Under the pieces are notes generated by a model. That model was given only the letters and a program-made list of their open reading frames with translations, was not told where the DNA came from and did not search any database. A program made the position numbers and the translations under genes. A stretch of 64,000 nt of DNA from Amphimedon queenslandica (taxonomy: Eukaryota > Porifera > Demospongiae > Haplosclerida > Niphatidae), in assembly GCF_000090795.2 (NCBI RefSeq), contig NW_003546251.1, positions 531,730 to 595,729 on the forward strand, read 5' to 3'. Positions within the stretch are counted from its first letter, which is position 1. Every line of letters starts with the position of its first letter. Positions 24,701-36,718 of the stretch are shown here, piece by piece.

Positions 24701-27090
24701 AATGTACATGTATGTGTATTGCTCTCTCTGTGTGTGTTTGTGGATTATTGGACTCATTTTAGGATTTGGATAATTCAGATTTACAGAACAAGGACCTTTA
24801 TCTTGCCTGTCAAGTAATCAGAGTTGGTAAGGCAATACAACATAATGCACACGTACAGTACATGTACATGTACTACGTACTACTCATTTTCATGTACAAT
24901 GTATAGGTAATGAGTTGGATGGTCGCAAAACTTCAGCTCCACTAAGGAAGCCTCACGGTGCTGGAGTGTTCCCCATACATGAGCTACTCAACACAAAGGA
25001 GCCAATCCTGGAGGAACAGGAACCTCAGATTGACATCTTCCAGTAAGTCTGTGTAACCACTTAACCTCAGTTACATTAATTGTAATCGGGCATGTGTTTA
25101 TTTTACAAATGTACAGTACTTGTACTTACTACATTATGTCTTTCTCTTTAGATGTCCCCCTGCAGAATATCATCGTCTTTTAGAGAACGTTGTCAAGAAG
25201 CAGGGAGTCTATCACGCAACGGATAAAGGAACTGGTATGCCCCCCATACACCAGAGGGAGTGGTAGGACTGTCACTGTTTCTTGTTCCTTTGTAGGTGTT
25301 TTTGTTGGAGTTAGAGTATTAAGAGGAGCACTATCAAAGGTAAACAGTGGGAGAGAGAAATGATGCATGTACATTTAGTACAATCAAGAGTACATAATAC
25401 TCTTGGTATAATGTGTACACTATACTACTTCACTATATACTACTAAATGTACTGCATGGACACTACATGTACATGTACATGTACATGTATATACAAATGT
25501 ACAGTAGTAGTACTCTTGGCTGTGTATTTAAGTGTAATCATCTTTTGCCTGGTTGTGTTGTACTACTGCAGTTCTTGAGTGTCATGTGATATTTGTTATG
25601 TGTATCAGCTCATTCTGTTTCATTGTCAACAGGTCAAAGAAGACAATCCTTTGTTATTCAAGAGGTTTACTGCTATTGTCAAGAAACTTAGTTTTGCCGA
25701 AATCATTAGACCTTGTGAGTTCAGACATACATATACAGTACATGCATCTACATGTACATGTACATGTACATGTACATGTACGTGGGTATATAAATTGGTC
25801 AGAATCTTTACTAGTGAATTCCCTCCTATTATTTCTCTTCTCTCTTCTCCTTATCTCCAGATGATGATCGTCATGATGTGTACCTCACTCTACAACAGGG
25901 AGTCTTCAGTAAAGGTAGCAAGAGAGCTGATAAGAACGTTGAGGTGGCAGTTGAAGTACTTGGAGACGATGACAACCCACTTCCCTTTGTAAGCATGTGT
26001 ATTATGCACATGTACATGGTGTCCCTTTATTTAGAAATGCATCAATCCTGGTATCGGAGAGGAAAATGTTTCTATTTACACGTCACTCGTTCATTATCAT
26101 TTGGCCACTCCCATTTTTAACGAGACGCTCAAGGTACGGAAATTTTGATTTTATTTAATGCATGACTGATATTTGATCTCATTCCTTTGCCTGTTAATCT
26201 AACGCGTTGTTGATCATTGATAGATTGAGATTCCACCTGAGTCCATGAGGAAGTCGCGCGTTCGTTTTAGTTTTTATCACAAGTCGACTATTATCTGTAA
26301 GAATAAAGAAAAAAATTATTATTATTATTCATTTTTACTCCTTTTTTTCTATTTGCAGCCAGCAAGTTGAGCAAGTCAGAGCCATTTGCAATGTCCCACC
26401 TTCGCCTCATGAAAGATGACGATACCACAATAGCTGACGGACAGCATGAGCTCTATGTGTACAATGTAAGGAATTGACTTCAAACAATTTTTACTACATG
26501 ATGTGAACATACATATGTACATGTACATGTACATTTCTAGCTTTATACTAGCTGTACTGTATGTGCTGAAAGTGTGAGCCAAAATTTTTTGAGTTACATG
26601 TACAACAAAGGCATGATTGCACAGGTGCTTGTACATGTACACATGTATTTTGTCTCATTTTGTCATGGTCTTTTTCATAATAATTAATGCATGTACACTG
26701 TACATGTTGCAACAGGTCGATATTTCCTTTTCCTTGTAGTATAAAGACTTGGCTAAGCACCCGCACAGACTAGCAAAGCTATCAGACGTTGCGACTGGCT
26801 CCCTCTCGTGTCCTCAAGAGTTTCTTCACTTGAGGGACTCATTCAGTGTCATCACTCACATATGCTCCACCAAACTAACCCAGAATGGTAAGAAACTATA
26901 TCACATGACTATCATATGATCCTTGAACCCTCCACAGCTGATCTGCATAGGCTACTACACTGGCATGCTTACCAGGATAGACTGCCTGAGATTTTGAAGA
27001 GCATTGAGAATGTTGGAGGAAATGAGATTGTTAAGGTAAAGTGACCTTTCTCTGCTTTTAAAAGTTTTATTACATATCTGTTTTATTTAT

Positions 27091-27124
<34 letters not shown>

Positions 27125-30100
27125 AGTTTTTAGTGGACACTTTTAATGCTTTGTTTGCCATCATTGAGGAGAAAGGTGAGAAGTATGGTGACCCAGTCTT
27201 TGAGGCACTTATCCTCATCATTGGCCTCCTCGTTGTTGAAAAGTACGAGAACTTTCGTCCGGTTTTGGACAGCTATTGCGAGAAGCATTTCAACGTCACG
27301 TCGATACACACGTAAGAAATAATGATAAGAATAAAGTACATATACATTTACATTCTCTGATCTTTCTCCTTTCTCTCCTGGTTTCCAGTTTTCTTGTGAA
27401 GAAGATGAAGTACATATTTGAGCAGGTTATGTTAATGGATAATTCCAAGAGAAAGGTTGAAATTCAAATCATTAACAAGACAATGAAGGTACAGGAGAAT
27501 AATGGGCATATGCATGTATTATGTTCATTCACTCCTTTAATAGGCTGCTGAGTTTCTGTTTAAGTTTATAATGAGGTCAAGATATCTTTATGACCAGTAA
27601 GTACATGTACATGTACATGTACATAATCCACACTCCAGTATTATATTCATGCTTGCACTGACTGTCATTTCCTTCTATTATTACTATAATGTACATGTGT
27701 AATCATCAAGTACTGTATTATTGGTATGTTTATTTTGTAGGACAACTCATGGTAAGGGTAATGAGCAGTTCATGCACAGCCTCATTGAGTTATTGAGAGT
27801 CACTTGTAACATGATGGCTAAGGAATGCCCTGAGGGGGAACTAGTGGCACCTAAAGCTGTGAGTATAATACATATACATGTACATGTACATGTACATGTA
27901 AAATATGTACATACATGTACATGTACATGTACAGTACATTCTACTAGAGGGAGAGAGTTAGATTAATGTAAGGAGGGAGTGATGGTTATAAGTTGTACAT
28001 GTACATCTACAGTACAAGGTGGTAAGAGAGGTTAAAGGAATCGATATTTGTTTGTTTTATGTTCACAGCAAGCTCAAGCTATGCAGTTCTTTCCACAAAT
28101 CTTTGATCTGCTCTTGGAGGTTATATCAGTCAAGGCACTAGGGTAAACTATTATTACTATTATTGTATAATAATTATTAGTATTTTTATTGTTCCTTTGT
28201 TACTTTATCTTGTTTTCACTCTCTCTTTTAGTCAAATTGTTGCTGATTTCTTGCTAACTATCAAAGAGACTAAACTCAGGGTGTATAAGAATGTCTTCCT
28301 GGCAGCTGTTGTATCCAGTCAACTCTTTACTCAAAAAGGTGACCAACAGTATACCCATAGCATATTCGTAGCAGTGCAACCCACTACATGTACATGATAT
28401 TGCGCCTTTAAAACAATAAAAGGCATGTAATTTTGTAGGTACTATTTAAGTCTTACATTGTATTAAGACTTTTGCTTTGAAAACTTTTGATTTAAAATGC
28501 ATGTACAATGTACAATGTACAATGTACATGTACAGTATAATAGTCCTCTTCAAGTTATTTTTATTCATCTCTCTCTCTCTCTCTCATTATTTTTCAGAGT
28601 CTCGGTCGGTGGTATTGCGTGCCATACTCCGTCACATCAAGTATCACATCAGTCAGAGAGAGGAAGGGATCCAGAGAGATGATCTCGAGAAATCACTTGA
28701 GATCATGGGAAACGTCATAGTCCACCTACACAGTGTCCCACCAGTAAGACTTACACTTGTACATGTACATGTATACAGTTTAGCATGAAAATTTTGTGGA
28801 GAAAGTTTTTAATAAATAACCTCAATTGTGGATTGATTTTTAACAGCCTGGAGTATTAATTTTATGAATTTAATTGCATTTGCATGTTTTGATGTACATG
28901 TACATGTACATGTATACATTTGCCAATTGCAAATAAATTGTCAGCAAAATCTTAATACTACACCATTCAGGGATTCCTTTCAATGCCTAATTACTTTTTT
29001 ATTATTTTCACAGGTTGACAGAGATAATGACATGCGTGTCTTGGTTAATGTGATGCTTCGTCCTCTTCTAGAATGTTTTAATGATTTATCATACTCTTCC
29101 AAAGACCGCCAGCACCCACAGCTCGGGCTCTGTGTGTCCTGTGTGATGGGATTCATTGAACTAATGACTCCTGATCACTACAGGAAGCTAAGGGCTACCT
29201 TTGACATTAAAGAAGACCTTGAAGTGAGAAAGGGAGAGGATTCGCAACACGATTGCATACACAAGTTTAAGTTTTTCCTTCAAAAATTTGTCCAAATCCA
29301 TGGACTATAGTACAAATACGGACCAGCATACTAAAATACAGACCAAATAGTAGTTGCAGTAGATTTGATAATTTTGTAGTACTTTTACTGTGTCTGGTGG
29401 TTCATCATTTTAATGAATATCTTCTTATTGTGTTTTTTTCTTAGGAATTCATTCTTACCACCTTCTACACTTACTCTGAGATAATATCAGTAACTGCTTT
29501 ACATCCTCAAGAATGGTCTTCACTTAGACTCCTGCACAATCAGTGAGTGCATCAATCCTACAGCATAGCAACACAATGTAACCTTTATAACCCCATCCAC
29601 TCTCTGTAGTATAATACTTGGAGCTGTGAAGCAGATTGCTAGAATACTAGTAGAAGAGTACCTGGATGATATTGAGGGAACTTCAACTGTATTCTTCAAC
29701 TGTAATGTAAGTTGTACATATTGTGAGTTTGATTTTAACTTTCTCTCTTTTTTTTCTCCTAGCTCTGGGAAAGGTTCTTTAATTTGTGCGTTGATTTCTG
29801 CTGCCAGCCGTCACTCCAGCTTGAGAAGATGACAGAGCTTAAGAGAAAGCGAATACTTGACCTTTATGGAGACATGAGGCTAACAATGAACACACTGATG
29901 CTTGATAAGTGGAGGATGTTAGGTAATGGATGGAAATGAGAGAGAGAGAGAAGGAGAGATTTACATTTACATGTACTTGTAATACAAGTACAGTATTATT
30001 TACTAGTTAGAAGATACTGAAGAAAGCTTGTTCTTTAATTTTTATAATTTTTAGGTAATTTCCAAGCCAATTTTGTTCCTGGAATGGTTGGTCCTTTCCT

Positions 30101-33100
30101 TAAAGTCAGTTTACTACCTCATGAAGGTAATTATTAACATCCTAATACAGTGCATATGTACAATACTTATACTTGTGACCATTCATCCATTCATTTACAT
30201 GTATTATTCTTAAGGCCTGAGAAAGGCAACCATACCAGTTTTCTTTGACATGATGGAACACGAATGGAAGTACAACAAGAACTTTCACAGAGTAAGGAAA
30301 ATGGACTCTCTTCATGACAATGAAGCTTGTACATCTCTTCTTCTCTCTTCACTACTGTAGATGGAGATTGAGATGATTGATAAGTTGGATGTGTATGTCA
30401 GTAATGGAATGGGTGATCCAAGTTATAGGATTTCTCTACAGGAAATGTAAGTCACCATCACACACGTACATTGTACATGTACATGTACACGTCACATGAC
30501 AATCATGTGAGCTCAACTTTCGCTAGGTTGACTGAGAAATGGAAGTCACACTCGATGGCAAATGAAAGTGCAAATGGGATGAAGTTTATAAATTCACTGG
30601 CCGAACTTCTCAAAAGATTACTGGACTATAGGTATACAGTTTGTCTATATGTACACAATTTATGCTATTATTTTTATCATTGTTTATATAGGGAGGTTCA
30701 TCTTGGTGATGAGTACAGGGACTTAAACATGCACGTTGTATTTAATCTCTTGGTAAGGACGTACATGTACACATGTACATGTATACATTTACAATGTACC
30801 TCTCTTTTCTTGTTGCTTTATTTTATTATTTTTTGTAGAATTTCTACAAGTCAATTGGAAGAGAGGAGATATATCTGAGGTACATTTATCGTCTTGCTGA
30901 GCTACACAAGCTAAGCAACAACTGGATAGAAGCAGCATTCACTCTCCTCCTTCATGCTCAGCTACTCCAGGTTAGAATAACACCAGCAGCATCATGAAAA
31001 TGCAATAAAAATTACATGTACATTGTGTATATTATATGCTAGTACAACAGTACATGTTTAGCTGACTTTTAAATTTAATTTAGAAGCTCATGCTTTTGTA
31101 CATGTACATGTACACATAGATTTTAAACCTGTGCAATGTACAATGTACATGTACATTATAATGCATTGTTATTATTGTTGTTGTGTGTGTTTTGTAGTGG
31201 AGTTCTAGTATGCTCAAAGCTGAAGGACCTTATGAGAGGCAGTCAATGGCCGAGAGGAAGATGGCACTGTACAATGATATCATTAGTTATTTTGACAAAG
31301 GAAAGGTACACAATTTGTTCCTTGTTGTCTATTTCACTGTATCTTTATCCTTTATACTTATGTCTTATGCAAGTACATGTACATGTATAATACAGAAGTG
31401 TTATACACACATTATGTATTATAATTTTATGCTTATCCTTTATATTTACTGTATGTGTTACTCTTTCTTTGTGTAGCTGTGGGAATATGGTATTGAGCAG
31501 TCTAAGGAGATTGCTGGCCAGTTGGAGTCTGTTACTTTTGATTATGAGAAACTGAGTCAAATACATGTAAGAGGAGGAGGAGGGAGGACTCCATTTTTAT
31601 TCTTCTCCAATAGGAAACCATTTCTAGATTCTACATGTGCATATTGAAGGAAATTCGTGCTGAGCCAATGTTCTTTCGAGTCGGATTTTTTGGAGGCTTT
31701 CCAACGTTTTTAAAAGTTTGTCACATGTACATGTACATCTATAATAATCTGTATCTTTATAGAATAAGATTTATATATTCCGTGGATTGGAGCTTGAGAA
31801 ATTGACCGACTTCAATGCACGTCTTCAATCAACGTTCCCTTTTGCTAAAGTAATGGATCCTTTCCCTTTAACACTTTAACTCTTTCTCCCTTTCTCTGTC
31901 TTAATTTTTAGTTTTTGACTAAACTTGAGCCTCCTGGACTAGATATTATCGAGTCTACTGATCAATGTAATGAAACAAGTCTTAGGCCATTTCAAAAATG
32001 GGCCAATTTTTGAAAAATACCCAAGCCCATGGTTTTTTCTAAAAAATGGCTCCAAAATCACCCCAAATTTTTATTAAATTTTCTGATATATATTGATGTA
32101 CTTATGCTGTGTAGCAAGTTTGAGCTGATTCTGACAAATATTTTTCGAGTTATGGCCATTTTTAGAAAACGCCAAAATCCTGAAAATTACCCAAGGCTAT
32201 AGCCCATGGTTTTTTCTAAAAAATGGCTCCGAAATCACCCCAAATTTTTATTACATTTTCTGATACATATTGATGTACTTATGCTGTGTAGCAAGTTTGA
32301 GCTGATTCTGACTTCAATTTTTCAAGTTACGGCCATTTTTAGAAAATGCCAAAATTCTGAAAAGTACCCAAGGCTATAGCCCATGGTTTTTTCGAAAAAA
32401 TGGCTCCGAAATTACCCCAATTTTTTATTACATTTTCTGATATATATTGATGTACTTATGCTGTGTACCAAGTTTGAGCTGATTCCGACAAATATTTTTC
32501 GAGTTGTGGCCATTTTAAATTTGTGAAATATTATGACTTCATTATTTCTTCTTCAGATATACAATCATGTGCTGTTGAGCCATTGCCTGATCCTAACATT
32601 ATGAAGAAATTTGAAGGAAAACAAGTCAAAGAAGAGATCACTAGGTACTGTACAGCAAGAGAGAAGAGATAATCATTTTGCACCATCACTCTCTCTCTCT
32701 CTCTCTTTTCTCCACCAGATATTGCCGCACTAATAATGTCAAACACTTCCTTTTGAAGAGGCCATTCCATCAAGGAAAGAAAGACAAGTCTAATGAGTAC
32801 AAGGTTAGAGTAACTAAGAGTTATTGTGCAACATACATGCAGTGTATTTAATGGAAGTTTTTAATATTATTTTTAGACACTTCATATTGAGAGAACAGTC
32901 TATACTACAGAGTATCAGTTCCCTGGTATACTGAGGTGGTTTCCAGTAGTTGATTCTGAAGTAGTAAGTACATGTATACATGTACATGTACATATATACG
33001 TGCACATTACTTATGTATTTTCTCTCTCTCCTCCAGACTGTATTGAATCCGATAGAAAATGGTGCCGAGTTGATAGAGGACAATGTTAATCAGTTGAGGA

Positions 33101-36100
33101 CACTCATCAATCGCTACCGGACAGAGAGACACAACACAAACCCACTCACCATGAAACTCAACGGCACACTTGATGCAGCTGTTAATGGAGGAGTCAGCAA
33201 CTTTGATGTGAGAAGGATACAGTATTGTATTTATTATTATTATTATTGTTGATATTATTAATTTGGTTTTAGGTTTTCTTCACTCATGAATATCTCAGTG
33301 AACATCCCAACTACAAGACATCAATACCAAGACTCAAAATGCTTATGGAAACTTTGGTAAGAAATCTCTTATTTCTCTTAACTATAGTTACATGTACTGT
33401 AGATTTACTCAAAAAAATTATATTATTATATTTATTATTCTCCTCTTTTTTGTACCGCAGGGTCAGATATTACAAGACGGTGTTCAGTTACACAGTGAGA
33501 TATGCCCAGAGACGATGAGGAAACTCCACGAGAGAATGGAAGAACTCCTGAAGGAGTACCTCTCCAAATATGGCGACCAGCACTCAGACGATCACCTCGG
33601 CACCTGCTACGACCCAACCGGCTTCCTTGATCTGAACTCTCCGGATCACAAATCAAGAGCTCGGAAGTTCTCTTCGTCTCGTAGGAGAGAAGCTTTAAAA
33701 GAGTCAGGGAGAGGGGCTAGGCCTCGATCGGGGTCTTACGAGAAATCACAGGGACTATCAGGCTCGCCTATAATGGAGATGAAAGAGTATGTGATAATTA
33801 ATACAGTCAATATTTACACCTACTCGTACAGTATGTATACACATAGCCATATATGTACATGTACATTTAATTACTACTAATACATGTACATGTACATGTA
33901 TGTGTTCCCATTGCCTTATTAGGCAAGAGGCTGATCCTCCCCCAGTGCCTGAGCACAGGACAAGAGCACAGACCGAGGGTAACCCTCTGGGGGCCTCAAC
34001 CCCTCCAATGCAGCGGAGACAAGAATCAACTGGAACACCGGGGACCCCTGGAGCTCCCGTGAGTGTCAGAGTGAGTGCATTCAATTCAACACGTGTACAC
34101 AATACATTATGTACATGTTCATGCATACACTATACACTTTATAAGTAATACTGTGATTGAATGGTTACTGTCCTACAGGTCAATGGAGTAACTCTCTCCT
34201 AGAAACTACAAACTATACTTCTAAACTGCATGAAAGAGAGAGAGAGATGAAGTGTGTGTGTGTGTGTGTGTGTGTATTTTAGTGTGTAGAGTCTAAGATT
34301 GTACTTTATTAATCATTTTCATATACATGTATAATTATATATATATAATTTTATGACGATTGATTGAATTTTCGATTATAAAAAATTGTTATTACAGACA
34401 CTATTGCTATAGTCATCAATTATGATAATGGCCTTGTGTATAGTAGTGTTAATGGAAGAGTTGGCATGTGACTGCTACTAGTCACACCTATACTCAAGTT
34501 GATATGAAAGGAAGTGACATCATAAAGAGAGAGTGTGTGCTCTACGTGGAAAGAGGAAAATAAACATTTACTGTTATTTTTATATTTTTTAGGATTACGA
34601 TGACCCCCCGCCGCCAAAAGTCCCCACAAAGCAGCGAAGAGGGAGTGTCACGATGTCGCCGACTCCGCCAGCACCAACTCCGCCTCCCACACAATTGATT
34701 AATAAACAGGTTAGACGAGAGTTGAGTGCCGTCAATCAGTGTGCGTGTGTGTGTGTACATATTATCCATAGTTTGGCTATAACTAAATTGACAGGTTTGC
34801 CTCTTGCCAATTGGAGAGTTGTAAAATTAACTATATTCAATTATTCATGTATTACTATATATGTGCTATGAATGTGCTAGACTACATTCATGATATACAT
34901 GTACATGTACTGTGATATACTAAAATATGCGACATCATAGTATACTAATAATATACTGTATGTAACCAGGGCCGTAGTCAGGAACTTGAAATAGGGGGTT
35001 CGGAAATTGCTGCGCGCGAAGCGCACAGCAAAAATGTTGACGAAAATGGGCGTGGTTGGTAGGCGTGGTCTTAATTTACGCATCTCAGCCATGTGCTGAC
35101 TCAGCTATAATGGCTATCTGTGCTCCTCGCTGTTGCCAAAATGCTAATCCTGCTTTTGCAGTGCTGTTCTTCATGACAGGAGCTACTCTAAAACTTTTTT
35201 GCAGCTACAACAGGGGGTTCGTCCGAACCCCCCGAACCCCCCCTGGCTACGGGCCTGGTAACACAGAGTGAATATCAAATGTATGTGCATGTACATGGTA
35301 TTATTGTTATTCCTACTAGTTTACTGAGTTTTACTGATGTAGGTTGCTGCTGATCCTCCTACTGTTCCATTGAGAAGAGGAAACTCTCGTACTCCCTCAG
35401 GCTCTCCTAATCAATCCCGTCCAACTAGTCTGACCAGTAGTGGAGAAGCTACGGACGATGGCCCACGTCCTCCCCCGAGAGTAGCCTCTGTACGTAATGT
35501 TGGGACTGGCCTCAGTAAATCTAAATCTGCTGAGGCCCCATCTAAAGAAGGTTTTGAGAAAACGTCACCAGCTGCTTCCCCTAATCACAGCTCAAGAGTA
35601 AATATTATAACTTTTATTAATGTACATGTACATTGTGTGTTTGTTAACAGAGAGAGGGTAATTCTGGTCCTGGCCCTGATGCCTCTCCATTGCGTAGTGT
35701 TAAAGATATTGCAGCTGGTCTTAATAGAGACAGTGAACCAGTTCCACCACCTGTACCTAAGAAAATGCATAAAGTAAAAGAAATACGTGTACATGTGTGT
35801 ATGTACATCTATAATGTACATGTACAGTACATATGCTCCACATTAATTTTGTGTATGATTTTATGTGTACATGTACAGTAAGTTTTACTTTTTCTTTCAT
35901 ATACATGTACATGTACTTTCTTTTTGGAATATTCTATTACATTATTGTTTATTTAAAATCTGTTTTGTTTATCCATGTGTGTTGCTACTGGCATATAATA
36001 TTATGTACATTGTACATATAAAAGATTTCAATGGTATTATGTCTTACTGTATTGTGTTTGTGTCTGTATCTGTTAATGACTCTTTTATTTATTGAAGCTT

Positions 36101-36156
36101 TTTTGTTGCTATAGCAGCAGTCATCTTTACAGGCTCTAAAGAATGGTGAATCATAG
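20815..36156 (+). CDS. DOCK1: DOCK-A subfamily Rac guanine-nucleotide exchange factor (DOCK1/2/5 type)
   Basis: About 54 short exons join in phase from the ATG at 20,815 (SRWVPTR, as TRWVPTK in DOCK1) to 36,156, giving about 1,921 residues in the long form. The order is an N-terminal SH3 (residues about 18-80, YLKLQFGDVVQILE, GVFPASYVHLKD), then a helical region (QKIDYGNKFLGLDM). DHR-1 follows, about 400-567 (YLTLQQGVFSKGSK), which in this family binds PIP3. Next come armadillo-like helices, then DHR-2, about 1,190-1,590 (FYKSIGREEIYLRYIYRLAE, FRVGFFGGFPTFLK, TTEYQFPGILRWFPV), the Rac exchange domain. A Ser/Pro-rich tail carries PxxP motifs (DPPPPKVPTKQ, PPPVPKKMHK) that suit CRK-type SH3 binding. 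The SH3 plus PxxP layout specifies DOCK-A and predicts ELMO partnership and membrane recruitment for Rac activation. I saw no frame break. The assignment to DOCK1 rather than a pre-split ortholog of DOCK1/2/5 is arbitrary. Confidence 0.95.
23099..23133. repeat. ACATGT/TGTACA hexamer array (example)
   Basis: More than five tandem ACATGT units in a DOCK intron. Similar runs occur near 25,464-25,490, 25,746-25,782, 27,602-27,624, 27,880-27,940 and in most other introns. Each unit is its own reverse complement. Confidence 0.9.
31975..32525. repeat. 177-bp tandem repeat in a DOCK intron
   Basis: Three head-to-tail units; the landmark catggttttttc recurs at about 32,029, 32,205 and 32,382 (176 and 177 bp apart). 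It fills the intron between exons ending 31,966 and starting 32,557. Confidence 0.88.
34179..34202 (+). CDS. Alternative terminal exon of DOCK
   Basis: After a good acceptor (cctacag) the sequence reads VNGVTLS and a stop, in phase with the DOCK exon starting at 33,923. That exon has two in-phase donors 12 bp apart, at 34,059 and 34,071. Use of this exon would end DOCK at about 1,756-1,760 residues and drop most PxxP motifs. Skipping it leads to the exon at 34,593 and the long tail. Confidence 0.6.
   Translation, partial: VNGVTLS
34967..35257. mobile_element. MITE with 16-bp terminal inverted repeats and GTAAC target duplication
   Basis: A 291-bp element starts cagggccgtagtcagg and ends cctggctacgggcctg; the two ends are reverse complements with two mismatches. 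Perfect 5-bp direct repeats GTAAC flank it (34,962-34,966 and 35,258-35,262). Inner ends carry gggggttcg and its complement. No coding capacity. It is GC-richer than the DOCK intron around it. The CAGGGxCGTAGCCAGG-type ends are typical of non-autonomous DNA elements in marine invertebrates; the superfamily is not assigned. Confidence 0.85.
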
Positions 36157-36184
36157 AAAACTGCAATCATCATTATTATTGTTG

Positions 36185-36219
<35 letters not shown>

Positions 36220-36688
36220 GATTAGTGTTTGACTTAATTCATTTTTGTGATACCTTTTTAAAAGACGCTTTCTTATAGCTATCTCTCAATTAATTTAAAT
36301 AAATAAACTATCATTATGATCTCTTCTATCTTTGTGCCTGTGTGTGTGTGCTGCATTATGTGTAAGTGTGTATCATCGTTCATTTGCACAAGAAGATTAT
36401 TGTGTTATTACACAAGTGCATCTGTTTCAGCCTAGTCTTGTGGGATTAGTTTCAGCCCACAATAAGATCATTGCATACGAGTTAAGTTTTAAAAGAAGAA
36501 TCTGAATAGGTACATGTACATGTACTGTACATTTAGAATATGTGTTTGCTGTATCAATGAAGGTCATTATTTTCTTAATTGGTAGGGAAAACTTAAAAGG
36601 ATTATATTCATTGCTATGTCTCTGTAATATTATAGTCACATGCTCCAGGCCTTGCAGACCACCCCACTGACCCCAGCTTGTAGCATTG

Positions 36689-36698
36689 CCTTATAAGG
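36689..36698. promoter_or_regulatory. Palindrome CCTTATAAGG upstream of helicase gene A
   Basis: Matches the CArG consensus CC(A/T)6GG and contains a TATA-like core. It sits 20 bp before the ATG and is conserved in all three copies; it could be a core-promoter element or an SRF/MADS site. Confidence 0.5.
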
Positions 36699-36718
36699 TA
36701 GCACTGTGTTTGAACAAG

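Noticed and set aside
25440-27960. TACATG repeat clusters as a CRISPR-like array
   Set aside because: Short contiguous hexamers without spacers, in introns of an animal gene.
33435-34126. Minus-strand frames opposite the DOCK tail exons
   Set aside because: Shadows of the long open DOCK exons on the plus strand.
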